From: Syngnathus acus
Taxonomy: Eukaryota > Chordata > Actinopteri > Syngnathiformes > Syngnathidae
DNA length: 64,000 nucleotides
Direction: 5' to 3'
Assembly (NCBI RefSeq): GCF_901709675.1
Contig: NC_051088.1
Location: 1,800,664 to 1,864,663 of the forward strand
Made by a program: the position numbers and the translations under genes. The notes below the pieces were generated by a model. It saw only the letters and a list, made by a program, of their open reading frames with translations. It made no database searches and was not told the origin of the DNA. Position 1 is the first letter of the stretch, and every line of letters begins with the position of its first letter. Shown here one piece after another: positions 11,580 to 23,431 of the stretch.

Positions 11580-12209
11580 CACAGAGCAACATGACATCAT
11601 ACAATATCTGTGACCATAGAACAGCAAGTAAGTGTCAAACAATGTTCGACATCCACAACACCCTCATATGGTGCCTCCATCCCTTTCAAGCGCTTATTGC
11701 ACACAGGATGTTTAAGTGCCACCCCTTCTTAAGTGTGCAGGTTGAGGCAGGTTTACTCACATTCCTTCTACACTTTATTTTGGGGGTCTTTAGTGATGCA
11801 CACACAAAAACACAAAGAGCAGCAATAAATGAAGAGGCCAGTCAAGCAGGAAGATTTCACACAGAACATTGCAGAGATCATAAGAGCTTTCTACACTGTG
11901 TTGTGTATGTGTGCCTGCCTGTGTGTCTGTAATATAGATGTGATGAGAACAAAAACTGTGGAAATCCAGCTGAAACACGTTTGAATTTTAGAAAGTTTTA
12001 AATTTGCAACTTCCTACAAAAAGCCTTTAAGAAGACACATTTTAAAAGTCCACTTCACAATCTATACAATTGTCATTTACTAATGAAAAACTTGAATGAA
12101 CTTAAATCTCAAGGACCATATTTGTTACCTCCCAGGAGGAGGTTTTAAGATTGGTCATTTTGCAAATAATTTAACCAGAAAAGAACATAAGCATTTAGCC
12201 AAAACTTAA
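11580..12209. other. lama5 intron 2, nothing recognised
   Basis: Non-coding sequence without recognisable element ends. The frame at 11504-11932 starts in the CA repeat and has no known motif. Confidence 0.5.
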
Positions 12210-12211
12210 TA

Positions 12212-13057
12212 CAGTGGAGCCTCGGTTTTCGAACGTCCCGGTTCTCGAACAAATCAGTATTCAAACAAAAAATTGGAGATTTTTTTGCTTCAGATGTCGG
12301 ACGAAATTCGGTTGTCGAACCTCGCGAGATGAGACGAGAGGACCCGCATGCCAACTGACTCGGTTCGTTATTACATTCTCGTTACTCTGAGGATTGCATA
12401 AACTCTAATCATGCCTCCAAAGGAAGCAAGTGGGAGCAGTAAAGCCATCCTAAAACACAAAGACGCTCCTAAAGCAATGCGACACTGAGCGCCCGGCGCG
12501 CTGCGGTTGCACGATCGGACCAAATTAAGCTCCCTGCGCACTGAGGTCCACTTAAATTTCGGAAAGTACATCAGGACTTTAAAAATATTTTCTAAATTTT
12601 AGCAACCGCTCTTTCACAATAATGCGACCAGCGCAGTACAGTCGCGCGGTCGGCGGCGCGCTACGGTTGCGCGTTCGGCGGTGCGCTGCAGTTGCGCGAT
12701 CAGACAAAATTAAGCTCCCTGCGCACTGAGGTCCACTTAAATTTTGGAAAGTACATCAGGACTTTAAAAATATTTTCTAAATTTCAGCGACGGCTCTGTC
12801 ACAATAATGCGACCAGCGCGGTGCAGTTGCGCGGTCGGCGACGCGCTACGGTTGCGCGTTCGGCGGTGCACTGCAGTTGCGCGATTGGACAAAAATGCGT
12901 AAATGAAAAAATGCTTAAAAAAGGCGTTTTCTTTGCTTGGAACGGATTACATTTTTCTCCATTATTTGTAATGGGAAAACATGATTCGGAATTCGAACGA
13001 TTCACTTCTCAAACAGCCTTCTGGAACGGATTGTGGTCGAAAACCGAGGCTCCACTG
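12212..13057 (+). mobile_element. Tigger/pogo-like MITE, 846 bp, with internal duplication
   Basis: TIR CAGTGGAGCCTCGGTTTTCG at 12212, complement ending at 13057, TA at 12210-12211 and 13058-13059. A short frame MPPKEASGSSKAILKHKDAP starts at 12411 and stops after 25 codons. It looks like the beginning of a pogo/Tigger-type transposase that lost its body. A segment of about 180-190 bp containing AAATTAAGCTCCCTGCGCAC is tandemly duplicated (about 12520 and 12708). Compared with 7504-8160 it is in the opposite orientation. Confidence 0.85.
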
Positions 13058-13172
13058 TATTATATAGCTAATATGTACATCCATACATAGTGTTTCACAA
13101 AAACTGAAGTTAAACATTTACCTAAGAATAAACATTAGTTTTTGGCTAATTATGAAACGGAAACCTTAGTAC

Positions 13173-13325
13173 CTGTCCGAGGTCCAGTGTGACGTTGACT
13201 TCGTTGAACTTAGTACTGCGTGACAGTGGCGGGCTCTGCCACCATCGCTCTGTGCCGTCAATGGCGTTTGTGATGGGGTGGGCACGGTCGCTGTCGCCAT
13301 AGCGACAAATGTCACAGTACTGGCC
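13173..13325 (-). CDS. lama5: Laminin subunit alpha-5, exon 2 (laminin N-terminal domain)
   Basis: A 153-base, 51-codon exon on the minus strand, too short to stand out as an open frame. It is bordered by a good acceptor (CCCCCTCAG before 13325) and donor (CAG/GTACTAAG after 13173). The peptide starts GQYCDIC, contains [20 protein letters not shown] and ends [11 protein letters not shown]. This is the strongly conserved part of the laminin N-terminal (LN) domain, which drives polymerisation of laminin in basement membranes. It joins exon 1 in phase 0 and has the same 51-residue length I recall for the human LAMA5 segment. LAMA3 is the closest alternative, but GQYCDIC and [11 protein letters not shown] fit LAMA5 better. 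Exon 3 was not found at lower coordinates. Both ends are phase 0. Confidence 0.92.
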
Positions 13326-13479
13326 CTGAGGGGGAAAAAAACATTATAATTAAAAATGAGAGTAGAAATTGACATTAATGCTATATAAAAAAAAAAGTTT
13401 ATAATATATTGGGATATATGGGAGTTTCTTCATAATTTTCTGTCACTGTTTTTTGGGGGAACTTTTGTGTATCAAAAGT

Positions 13480-13763
13480 ACCATTGGTAAAAGGTAAAGA
13501 CCCAATGATTGTCACACACACATCTGGGTGTGGTGAAATTTGTCCTTTGCATTTAACCCATGCCCGAAGGGAGCAGTGAGCAGCAGCGGTGCCGCGCCCG
13601 GGAATCATTTTGTGATCTAACCCCCCAATTCCAACCCTTAATGCTGCCAAGCAGGGTGGCAATGGGTCCCATTTTTATAGTCTTTGGTATGACGCGGCCG
13701 GGGTTTGAACCCACAACCTTCCAGTCGCAGGGCGGACACTCGACCACTAGGCTACTGAGCTGG
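13480..13763 (-). mobile_element. tRNA-derived SINE, minus strand
   Basis: On the minus strand the head reads AGCTCAGTAGCCTAGTGGTC, then a box-B match GGGTTCAAACCCC, followed by a body with GACTATAAAAATGGGACCC and ending in CAATCATTGGGTCTTTACC. This is the common acanthomorph-type SINE layout with tRNA head and body. It is distinct from the ATGG-tailed SINE. Confidence 0.8.
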
Positions 13764-13789
13764 TACTTAGTATTGTATCAGTGACTTGA

Positions 13790-14405
13790 GAATTGAATAC
13801 TCGCACTGGTATTGGTCAGTAAAGTGTTATCAAACATCCCTACAATTTAGTATTCACCTACCAAAGCAATATAGTACAAATTCAAACCTTAAACATTTTG
13901 CAAAAACTAAACCTTTTCCTTAAACATTTTGCTAAAACTAAACCTTATTCATCCATCAATTTTCTTCCATTCATCCAGGGTTGGGTAGTGAGTCAGTGAG
14001 TTTCCGTCAGTATTTGCGGCAAGCCCACATGGGTACAGTCTGTCCCTCGTCCACAACAGCCAATCAGCACCGAGAACGTAATCGTAGCGTCAGTCACAGG
14101 CACTGCACATGCAGAGATACAGCCAAATAAATAAAAATATGTCAATATAAACAACAGACACACAACAAGCACAGTGTTGTGGCTGGAGAAATGAAAATAA
14201 TATGAAACAAGGTCATTGTTCTCTCTGTGGGATAGAACACTGCTTTTTTTTTCTTTATGTGGCTGCATGTCAGGTGTGTGGCATCGGCATGTGGCGTAGA
14301 ACCGGTAAGTGGTATTGCACCAAGTACCGGTACCAATATCGTATTGTGAATTCTAGGCAAAAATGACCATCATATACCATAATTCCCAGATACCAACATC
14401 TCTGA
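13790..14405. other. Intronic DNA, nothing firm
   Basis: No coding frame with known motifs. It includes simple AAACATTTTGC(T/A)AAAACTAAACCTT duplications near 13890-13945. The 3' portion leads into the LINE start near 14412. Confidence 0.45.
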
Positions 14406-14459
14406 GGGGCAGTGGGCGATGGGACAAGACGGTTTAAACCGTGCTTGCCGTCGGTCATC

Positions 14460-15415
14460 ATGGGGAACGTAAGATCTCTTCAAAGCAAGATGGAAGAGCT
14501 AACGGCGCTAACCCGGATGCAGAGGGAATATCGCAAATGCAGTCTCATGTGCTTCACGGAGACGTGGCTGAACGATCTCTCGCCCAACTCACACTTCTCC
14601 CTGGACGGATTTCAAGTGGTGCGGGCTGACAGGAGAGCTACGGAGAGCGGTAAGAAGAGGGGAGGGGGAAATCGCTGTGTTTGTGAACGATAGATGGTAC
14701 CATCCCAGACACATCAGTGTTAAGGAGCAACTCTGCTCCAGAGACTTGGAGCCGTTAGTGGTTAGCATGCGGCCGTACTACCTCCGGAGGGAGTATTCAC
14801 ATGTTATTGCTATAACTGTGTAGTACATCCCTCACTGTCGCTGCTACCGCTACGGACCAGATTCACACTATCGTTTCTCAGCTTCAAACTCAGCATCCCC
14901 AATCCTTCCTCCTCATCTCCGGGGACTTCAATCATGCTTCCCTGTCCTCTTCTCTCCTCACCTTTACGCAATATGTAAATTGCCACACCAGAGACAATAA
15001 AACTTTGGACCTGTTGTATGCTAATGTCAAGGATGCATACACCTCATCCCTCCTCCCCCCACTTGGTCGCTCAGATCACAACCTCGTCCATCTGGTCACA
15101 GACTACACCCCAGTGGTGAAACAACGACCACCTGAGAGGAGGTCTGTGATGTTGTGGTCTGAAGAGACTACTGCCAGGCTCAGAGACTGCTTTGAGAATA
15201 CAGACTGGGAACCACTCTGTAGCCCCCATGGCAGTGACATGACCCACTGCATTACGGACCACATTAATTTCTGTGTGGAGAACACTGTGCCCTCCAAGTT
15301 GGTCCAATGTTTTCCCAACAATAAACCCTGGGTGTCCTCCGAGATGAAGGCTCTGATTAATGAGAAGAAGAGAGTCTTTAATTCGGGGGACGTAGAGGAG
15401 CTGCGTAGAGTCTAG
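14460..15415 (+). pseudogene. LINE ORF2 apurinic-type endonuclease domain, broken
   Basis: The N-terminus reads GNVRSLQSKMEELTALTRM followed by LMCFTETWL, the typical start of the APE-type endonuclease in L2-like LINEs. The catalytic ETW motif is present. A frameshift near 14660 (GKKRGGG run) and further shifts in 14800-15000 break the frame. It resumes with MDLLYANVKDAY, where LGRSDHNLV carries the conserved SDH motif that closes the endonuclease active site. The domain nicks target DNA to prime reverse transcription. It is now inactive. Confidence 0.8.
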
Positions 15416-15417
15416 AA

Positions 15418-16714
15418 CAGGGGTGGGCAAACTCCGGCCCGCGGGCCACATCCGGCCCACGGGACCGTTTAATCCGGCCCGCCAACCCTGAATAAATTCT
15501 ATTATTAAACTTTTTTTTTGGTCATTTTACCTGCAATGACTGCGTTTCCCCAGTAGATGGGGAACCGCTCGCCTGCGCATTTACTACCGGAAGCCGTGTC
15601 AGAAAGCTCGGTGCACACTCACAAGTGCGTGTACGTACGTACTCAGTAGTACGGACATGGCGCACTCGCGCTCTATTTGTATCAGTCCCGAATTTAGAGC
15701 GTGGGCTGTGACGACAGCATTCTTGTAATTCGCTCGCTGAGCTTTCAGATACAGTTTTACGCTAAAGCCACCCACAAACCTTCCTCTGGAATCCTTCCAT
15801 TAAAATGAGTGGCCCGAAGAAAAGAAGTGAGTGCCGAATGTTAAAAGAGTGGCCAATTTGGCTCGACGTACGCGACGTGACATTCAGCCACATCAACCCG
15901 TCACAGATCGAGGTAAACGGATCTCTCCTAAGAATTGCCACAACAAATTTGACTCCAGACTATGATGCACTAGCAAAAAAGGGAGACCAACAACACTGTT
16001 CCCACTGAAAATGAAGGGGAGGCTCTCAAGTTTGTTGTAAAAAAATGCATTTTGAATATGATTTGTACACATAGCAGGGATTGAAACTAGCGACCATTCT
16101 CATTTTCAAACAATGCAGGATGCTCAAGGACATTGATGCACCACCTGCTTGCGACTAATCTTAACCTGTAAAGTTCTTAAGGCTTACTTTAAGGAAGTGT
16201 TTCCCGTTTCCTCACCTCTGTTACCAGGTGTTTGTGAGTTAAAACTCTGCTCTGATTTTCAGATACCCCTCACCGTGTTGCCGTTTTGATTACTTTATTT
16301 GGATGTATGCTTTCACCGATTCTTCAAGATGATATATTTGGTCAGAATGTTTGCCGTTTGATGTGATCTCATAAGATAAACATCTTTCATTAATCTGACC
16401 TGCAGGCACTGAAGTGATGGAGACTGTTATTCATAATAACAGTGTCGTATTTTATGAGAATCACTGATAGCAGTTTTTTAGTGATTTTTTTTTTTTTTTT
16501 AATGCTGTTAATAAATGCATTTGTTTTCAAAAAACTTGCTTGGAATATCCATGCTTTACTACCTACTAAAGGCCAAAATCTTTTATGCAATGACCTTTAC
16601 AGGTCGCTTATATTACTTCACACAAACACTACGTCCATCTGCTCCTGGTTCGGCCCTCCGGTCCAAATTTAGAACCCAGTTCGGCCCGTGAGTCACAAAG
16701 TTTGCCCACCCCTG
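15418..16714 (+). mobile_element. hAT element joining transposase N- and C-terminal remnants
   Basis: Ends CAGGGGTGGGCAAACTCCGG and CAAAGTTTGCCCACCCCTG with an exact 8-bp duplication GTCTAGAA (15410-15417 and 16715-16722). At 15805-16008 a single frame begins MSGPKKRSECRML, the start of Charlie/GTF2IRD2-like transposases, and then passes directly into INGSLLRIATT-like C-terminal sequence (EVNGSLLRIATTNLTPDYD) ending DQQHCSH. The catalytic middle was deleted. This is a typical route from an autonomous hAT to a non-autonomous element. It is younger than the LINE it interrupts. Confidence 0.88.
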
Positions 16715-16783
16715 GTCTAGAAGGAACTCCGGCTGAAGATCAGGAAGGGGAAGGAGAACTACGGGAGGAGGCTGAAGAAGCAA

Positions 16784-18316
16784 ATGGAGCTTAACAACGC
16801 CAGAAACATCTGGAGAGGTCTGCAATCCATCTCAGGCCATGGTAAAGGGGTTGATAGGAAACCAACTTGTGGGGACAAGGACTGGGCGTATGAACTCAAT
16901 CTGTTCTTCAACAGATTTGATTCTGCCCCCCCCCACCCCTTTACCCACCCTGCTCCCACTCCTCACCTTTCCCGGCCTGCTCCCCCTCCGCACCTCAGCC
17001 TGCCACCTTCAACACTCCAGCCCCCCCGCCAGCATACCAACCCCCTCTCACCCCCCGAAGACACTCTTCACTCTTCACTCTTCGCTCCCCCACCCCAGTC
17101 TTCCCACGCACCCCTCTCCTTTACAGATCTTCAGGTGAGGAGTCAACTCAGGAACATCAAGGGAGGGAAGGCCCCAGGCCCAGACAACATCTGTCCGAGA
17201 CTGCTCAGGGACTGTGCGGATCAGCTAAGTGGCGTGGTCATGTACCTGTTCGACCTGAGCCTGAATAAAGTTCCAGCCCTGTGGAAAACCTCCTGCGTGG
17301 TCCCTGTACCGAAGGTGCCGCGCCCCAAGGAGCCTAACCACTTCAGGCCGATTACCTTGACTTCCCACCTGAAGAAGACTATGGAGAGGATCATCCTGGG
17401 TCACCTGCGTTCACTGGTGGGAGTACAGCTGGACCCCCTGCAGTTTGCTTATCGGCCTGGTGTTGGGGTGGACGATGCAGTCATTTATTTACTGCACAGA
17501 TCACTGCTTCACCTGGAGGACATCGGGAGCACTGGGAGGTTCATGTTCTTCGATTTCTCCAGCGCTTTTAACACCATCCAGCCGTCACTGCTCAGGGTGA
17601 AGATGGAGAAGGCGGGAGTGGACCAACACCTGGCTGCATGGGCTACAGATTTTCTCACCAACAGGCCACAGTACGTGAGCTTACATCGCTGTGAGTCTGA
17701 CGTGTTGCTCTGCAGCACAGGTGTCCCGCAGGGTACGGTGCTCTCTCATTTCCTTTTCACCCTGTACACTTCGGACTTCACCCACGACACCACACACTGC
17801 CACATCCAGAAGTTCTCCGACGACACAGCCAATGTTGGATATGTTTCTGAAGAGAACGATCTGGAATACAGGACGGTCATCAAGGACTTTGTCAGCTGGT
17901 GTGAGCTCAACCAGCTTCAGCTGAACACCAACAAGACGAAGGCGATGATCGTGAACTTCGGGAGGACAGCACCCTACTTCACTCCGGTGAACATCCAGGG
18001 ATCGGACATTGAGGTAGTGGAGAACTACAAATTCCTGGGTGTTCGCCTTAACAACAAACTGGACTGGACTGATCGCACCCACGCCCTGTACAAGGAGGGC
18101 CAGAGTTGCCTCCACCTGCTGAGGAGACTGAGGTCCTTCAGTGTGTGCAGGGCTCTCCTCAGGATCTTCTATGACTCTGTGATGGCCTCAGCCATTCTCT
18201 ACGCTGTGGTCTGCTGGAGAGGGGGCAGTATGGACCGGGACAGAGGGAGGCTGAATGGTCAGGAGAGCAAACTCTGTCCTGGGCTGTCCCCTGGACTCCA
18301 TAGAAGTTGTGGGTGA
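16784..18316 (+). pseudogene. LINE ORF2 reverse transcriptase, 510-codon open frame
   Basis: The largest open frame in the window. It has a linker (NIWRGLQSISGHG), a proline-rich insert (residues about 45-110), and RT motifs in order: [63 protein letters not shown] and FSDDTA, the catalytic Asp pair (Ser in place of Ala, seen in this LINE group). The thumb follows (KFLGVRLNNKLDW). The frame then shifts near 18255; the true C-terminus continues in 18255-18500 as LVRRANSVLGCPLD to AVRLYNTCGT. This RT makes cDNA at the nicked target. Endonuclease breaks and the frameshift make the copy dead. Confidence 0.88.
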
Positions 18317-18673
18317 GAGGAGGATGTTAGTTAAGCTGAAATCCATCATGGACAACACCTCTCACCCCCTCCATGACATTGTGCGGTCCCTGAGCAGCTC
18401 CTTCAGCAGCAGACTATTACACCCACGGTGTAGGAAGGAGAGGTTCCGCGGGTCCTTCATTCCCACTGCTGTCAGACTCTACAACACGTGCGGCACCTGA
18501 TCATGTGTTGGTTTCCTTCCGTTTCATCTCTAGCGCTACTCGTGGCACTTGTCTTTGTCCTTGTTTGTCTGTTATTTATCCATTCTTACATTTGGCACTT
18601 GTTTCTTGTATTCTTGCACTCTTGTACGCTGCTGTGACAAGAAAATTTCCCCACTGTGGGATAATAAAGTTCT

Positions 18674-18712
<39 letters not shown>

Positions 18713-18985
18713 CAGCAGAAAATTGGATCAGCTCCTAAAAGCAGAGTCACTCAGTTTTTCGTATTGCATGTGTTAACTATATATAATGCCTGGCTACTGC
18801 TGGAGTGATTTGGTGGTTTTTTTTCACTTTAAATTAGTGTCACTGAAAAAGTTAAATTCTTAAATTCTTAAAAGTTCAACGAAAAATACTTACGTTTTCT
18901 TGTACTTTGATTTTTTGGTAGCTCTAAGTAGAGCAAATAAATAAAGGAATAATTTGTCGTAAAGTTTGACAAAATTACATTAGAG

Positions 18986-19375
18986 CAGTGGCTCTTAACC
19001 TGGGTTCGATCGAACCCTAGGGGTTCGGTGAGTCGGTCTCAGGGGTTCGACAGAGCCTCCACTGCGGAGGTCCGAACACACCTGATTTATTGTGTAAATT
19101 CATGATGACACATATCTGAACTGGTCTCGCAAAGGCAACAGCAGAAGTCGCACTGATTTGCAGGTATGTAATTTGATTTGAGTTCATGCATTATGTCGGT
19201 TTTGTACTTTGAACAAGGTGATGTTCATGCACGGCTCATTTTGTGCACCGGTAAAAAAAACATTGATGTCTTGTGTTTGAAAAAGAATGTGTTGATTTTT
19301 ACTAAAGAGGGGTTCGGTGAATGTGCATATGTAACTGGTGGGGTTCGGTACCTCCAACAAGGTTAAGAACCACTG
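18986..19375. mobile_element. hAT MITE, 390 bp
   Basis: Ends CAGTGGCTCTTAACCTGGG and GGTTAAGAACCACTG with exact 8-bp duplication CATTAGAG (18978-18985 and 19376-19383). A near-identical sister copy is at 47148-47523. No coding capacity; the interior includes the palindromic TTCGATCGAACCCTAGGGG. Confidence 0.9.
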
Positions 19376-19383
19376 CATTAGAG

Positions 19384-20955
19384 ATTTTTTAAGCAATTTA
19401 ACTATGCTTAGACAAGAAAATGAAGTATGCTGCTATACACAATGTAAATTTTAGAAATAAAAGGTGTTGATTTTATTAAAAAAAAAGAACGATTGTCCAT
19501 TCATTTTATTGTCATATTTCTATTGTTTAATAAAGCCCTTGTTTTACTTCTTTGCGATTATTCTGTGGTGGCAAAAAAGGTAATTCTTCATTTATCATAA
19601 AAGATCTTATGCACTGTACAGTACTTTGATACAGCTGCGGCTTTTTTTTTTGTGCTGTAGAAGAAAATAGTCTTGAGAGACAGCTGAGTGTGTTCACCAC
19701 TGGTGTGTGTGTGTGTTGTGTCCAACATAGTGGTGTGAATGTCATGTGAAGTGCTCTGATTGATCTTATTTTGCAACATCACTTCTTCAAATCACCCATA
19801 GGGGCAGCAAAATCAATGTTACGTCACCCCCATCCCCCAGTTGACAGAAACACCACCCCACTTGGCTGCAATCCTGCTTCCAGGGGACAACACAACCAGC
19901 AGAGGAGGCGGGGCGCCAGTTGGGATAATCCCGCCAGACAAGCATGGACGAATACGCTTCAACTGTCCGACACGGGTCAGTTGCCAAGAGGAATGTGAAG
20001 AAGAGAGGGGAAGCTCATTGGCCTTCATCATTGACTTGTTATGACGAAGCACTAGCCTTCATCTTTCTAAATGGTATCTACAATAACACAATAAGTCAAT
20101 TAATGTTAACATGCTATGATGCTAAGATGTCATTAGACAGTATTCAGGAAGTTCATTTTCTAAGCCAATTTCTTCAGTCCAGTTCAGTTCACATATTTTT
20201 TTTATGAACTTGTTCATTTCATAGTTCATTCTTCTCTTTCTAAAGTCGGAGGAGCCCTGGAGGAGACAATGAACCCGCTCGTTAATCCATCGACCAGCTC
20301 GAGGTTAGGGCAAAGCTCGTGCGAGTTACCACGGCACGTCGTCAGACCGCGATGGTAAACACTGAACTCGCTTTTGCCACCAAGTGTAGGAACTCACATG
20401 CAAATAAACTAGGGGTGGAATGGCTTTTGAAACCGAATCAAACGGTTTGGTTTGACTGTATACATTCCGTTCGTGTGGATTTATTAATGAGGTGAAGCAG
20501 TGGAGTAACACTAATAGCCAAGTAGCGCTAATGCTAGCCAATTTGTGTCTTCAAGATCTCTGGTGCATCAAGACATTACAACGTGAAATCATTATACATT
20601 TATATAGATGCGTCAGTTCTATGTGCTGCATGTAAGAATTATTTAATAACTTGGGCTTTTATTTAGGAGATTATTGCTTTGTTGAACCAATGTAAATTTT
20701 TACATTTGTAATCAGCAAACAACAATAATAATACTGAAATGATGCATAGGCTGATCCTTTAAGCTTTGTGCTTTTATTATAAGTTCATTCTGTCACTAGC
20801 CTGATTCCATAATGCATCAGTTGCTATGCCTGTTGCGTTTCCCTTGTATGCTTTGTCCTGTTATGTCATTGTTTTTATGCCAGTTGTGTCATTTTATTTT
20901 GTTGTATGTATTCGCCACACCTCAAAGATCTGTCAGTGAAAATATTGTCTGACAT
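19384..20955. other. lama5 intron 1, mostly unrecognised
   Basis: No exon or coding frame with motifs. The part at 20830-20950 resembles 36690-36785 (shared TTTTATGCCAGTTG/ATTTTATTTTGTTGTAT and GTGAAAATATTGTCTGACA), so it is probably a relic of the hAT family at 34793-36824. Confidence 0.5.
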
Positions 20956-21098
20956 GAATGAATGAATGAATCTTTATTTCGAACATGATTTAAAGAATAA
21001 AAACAATAAAAAACAAACAACAAAAAACAAACAACAAACAATATATATCACTGTTCAAAAAGGAATAGGAAGAAGCCTAGGCTTATCATGTCCTAGCC
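20956..21098 (-). mobile_element. LINE 3' end with (TTCA)n tail
   Basis: Plus strand starts TGAATGAATGAATGAATCTTTATTTCGAACATG, the complement of an AATAAAGATTCATTCA tail. It is followed by AT-rich 3' UTR and AGGAAGAAGCCTAGGCTTATC. This is the common fish L2-type tail, heavily truncated. Confidence 0.65.
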
Positions 21099-21128
21099 CT
21101 ATCCATCCATCCATCCATCTTCTTCCGC

Positions 21129-21797
21129 TTATCCGGGGTCAGGTCGCGGGGGCAGCAGCTTGAGGAGGGACTCCCAGACTTCCCTCTCCCCAGCCACTTC
21201 ATCCAGCTCATCCCGGGGGAGCCCAAGGCGTTCCCAGGCCAGCTGAGAGACATAGTCTCTCCAGCACGTCCTGGGTCGTCCACGGGGTCTCCTACCGGTG
21301 GAACATGCCCGGAACACCTCCCCAGGGAGGCGTCCAGGAGGCATCCTGATGAGATGCCCGAGCCACCTCATCTGGCTCCTCTCAACGTGGAGGAGTAGCG
21401 ACTCTACTCCAAATCTCTCCCGGATGACCAAGCTTCTCACCCTATCTCTAAGGGAGAGCCCGGACATTCTGCGGAGAAAACTCATTTCGGCCGCTTGTAT
21501 CCGGGATCTCGTTCTTTTGGTCACGACCCATAGCTCGTGACCATAGGTGAGGGTAGGAGCGTAAATCGACCGGTAAATTGAGAGTTTTGCCTTTTGGCTC
21601 AGCTCTCTCTTTACCACGACGGACCGGTACAGAGTCCGCATTAGGGCCGACGCTGCACCGAGCCGCCTGTCGATCTCGCGGTCCATCCTCCCCTCACTCG
21701 TGAACAAGAACCCAAGATACTTGAACTCCTCCACTTGGGGCAGTATCTCATCCCCGATCCGGAGAGGGCATTCCACCCTTTTCCGATCGAGGACCAT
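21129..21797 (-). pseudogene. Rex3 C-terminal domain after the LTR insertion
   Basis: The frame runs [104 protein letters not shown] and ends LLPPRPDPG. This is the thumb and C-terminal region of RTE-type reverse transcriptases. It continues the frame of 22099-22964 once the 295-bp LTR and its 5-bp duplication are removed. Function in the element is reverse transcription at the target site. Confidence 0.88.
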
Positions 21798-21798
21798 G

Positions 21799-22093
21799 TG
21801 TCATGCCTCGTCCCCAGTTTTGCTGTGTATAGGTTGTCGTCGTTTCTGTGTCTGTGTGCTCGCCCCTCCCCTCCTGTGTGCCCATGATCAGTGTGATCAT
21901 ACACACCTGCCTCTTGTTAACTGTGTTGTATTTAAGTTCTGTTTGTGTGCCACTCGATGTCGGAGCATTGTGGACAATGCATGTGTCACTGCCACGAGGT
22001 TGTTTGGTTCCTGTCTTTTGAGTTTGCTGTAATAAACCCTGGTCCAAGCTGCATTTGGTCGTCCTGCTCCATTTCTACACTCCGTTCGTGACA
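21799..22093 (+). mobile_element. Solo LTR, 295 bp, inside Rex3
   Basis: Starts TGTCATGCCTCGTCCCCAG and ends GTTCGTGACA, with an exact 5-bp duplication CCATG (21794-21798 and 22094-22098). TG...CA ends plus a 5-bp duplication indicate integrase-mediated LTR insertion. AATAAA is at about 22030. With no internal region it is a solo LTR left by LTR-LTR recombination. Relatives: 1-111, 50919-51314, 53785-54057. Confidence 0.88.
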
Positions 22094-22098
22094 CCATG

Positions 22099-22964
22099 GA
22101 CTCGGATTTGGAGGTGCTGACCCTCATCCCGACCGTTTCACACTCGGCTGCGAACCGCTCCAGTGAGAGCTGGAGATCACGGCCTGAAGAAGCCAACAGC
22201 ACCACGTCGTCTGCAAAAAGCAGAGACGCGATGCTGAGGTCCCCAAACCGGACCCCCTCAACGCCTCGGCTGCGCCTAGAAATTCTGTCCATAAAAATTA
22301 TGAACAGAAGCGGTGACAAAGGGCAGCCTTGGCGGAGTCCAACCCTCACTGGGAACGAATCCGACTTACTGCCGGAAATGCGGACCAAACTCTGGCATCG
22401 GTGATACAGGGACCGAACCGCCCTTATCAGTTGGCTCAGCGCCCCGTACTCCCGAAGCACCCTCCACAGAACCTCCCGAGGGACACGGTGGAACGCCTTC
22501 TCCAAGTCCACAAAACACATGTGGACTGGTTGGGCGAACTCCCGTGAACCCTCGAGGATGCTGCTGAGGGTGTAGAGCTGGTCCACTGTTCCACGGCCAG
22601 GACGAAAGCCACACTGCTCCTCCTGAATCCGAGGTTCGACCTCCCGACGGACCCTCCTCTCCAGCACCCCTGAATAGACCTTACCAGGGAGGCTGAGGAA
22701 TGTGATTCCCCTGTAATTGGAACACACACTCCGGTCCCCCTTCTTAAAGAGGGGAACCACCACCCCAGTCTGCCAATCCAGAGGCACTGTCCACGCAATG
22801 TTGTAGAGGCATGACAGCCCCACAACATCCAGAGCCCTTAAGAACTCCGGCCGGATCTCATCCACCCCCGGGGCCTTGCCACCGAGGAGTTTTTTAACTA
22901 CCTCAGTGACTTCGACCCCAGAGATTGGAGAGTCCGCCTCAGAGTCCCCAGGCCCTGCTTCCAC
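22099..22964 (-). pseudogene. Rex3 reverse transcriptase domain
   Basis: The frame has GGKAPGVDEIRPEFL, NYRGITFLSLPGKVYS, EEQCGFRPGRGTVDQLYTL, VHMCFVDLEKAFHRVPRE, GLRQGCPLSPLLFIIFMDRI and the catalytic motif SLLFADDVVLLA. All core RT motifs look intact in this stretch. The LTR insertion follows just after STSKSESMV, so the frame then reads into LTR sequence and stops near 21897. Confidence 0.9.
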
Positions 22965-23431
22965 AATGGAAGGCGTGTAAGTGGAATTGAGGAGGTCTTC
23001 GAAGCATTCCCCCCCACCGACTCACGACGTCCCGAGTCGAGGTCAGCAGCACGCCATCCCCACTGTAAACAGTGTTGACGTTGCACTGCTTCCCCCTCCT
23101 GAGACGCCGCATGGTGGACCAGAATTTCCTCGAAGCCGTCCGGAAGTAATTCTCCATGGCCTCGCCAAACTCCTCCCACGCCCGGGTTTTTGCCTCCGCA
23201 ACCGCCGAAGCCGCGTTCCGCTTGGCCATCCGGTACCTGTCAGCTGCCTCCGGAGTCCCGCAGGCCAAAACGGCCCGATAGGACTCCTTCTTCAGCTTGA
23301 CGGCATCCCTTACCGCCGGTGTCGACCAGCGGGTTCGGGGATTGCCGCCACGACAGGCACCAATGACCTTACGGTCACAGCTCCGGTCGGCCGCCTCAAC
23401 AATGGAGGCGCGGAACATAGTCCACTCGGAC

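Larger units (their letters stand above)
14412..18712 (+). mobile_element. L2/Maui-type LINE with (ATCA)n tail, split by a hAT
   Basis: A nearly full-length ORF2-type LINE in plus orientation. It has an endonuclease region (14460-15415), a hAT insertion (15418-16714), a reverse transcriptase frame (16784-18316), a C-terminal piece in another frame (18255-18500) and a 3' UTR ending CACTGTGGGATAATAAAGTTC followed by ATCA repeats (18678-18712). Removing the hAT and one copy of its 8-bp duplication rejoins the coding sequence. The LINE is defective through frameshifts. Confidence 0.85.

Noticed and set aside
2700-13150. lama5 exon 3 on the minus strand
   Set aside because: I looked for the expected continuation (LFHVAYVLIKFANSPRP-like) and found no matching splice-bounded segment; exon 3 is probably beyond the window.
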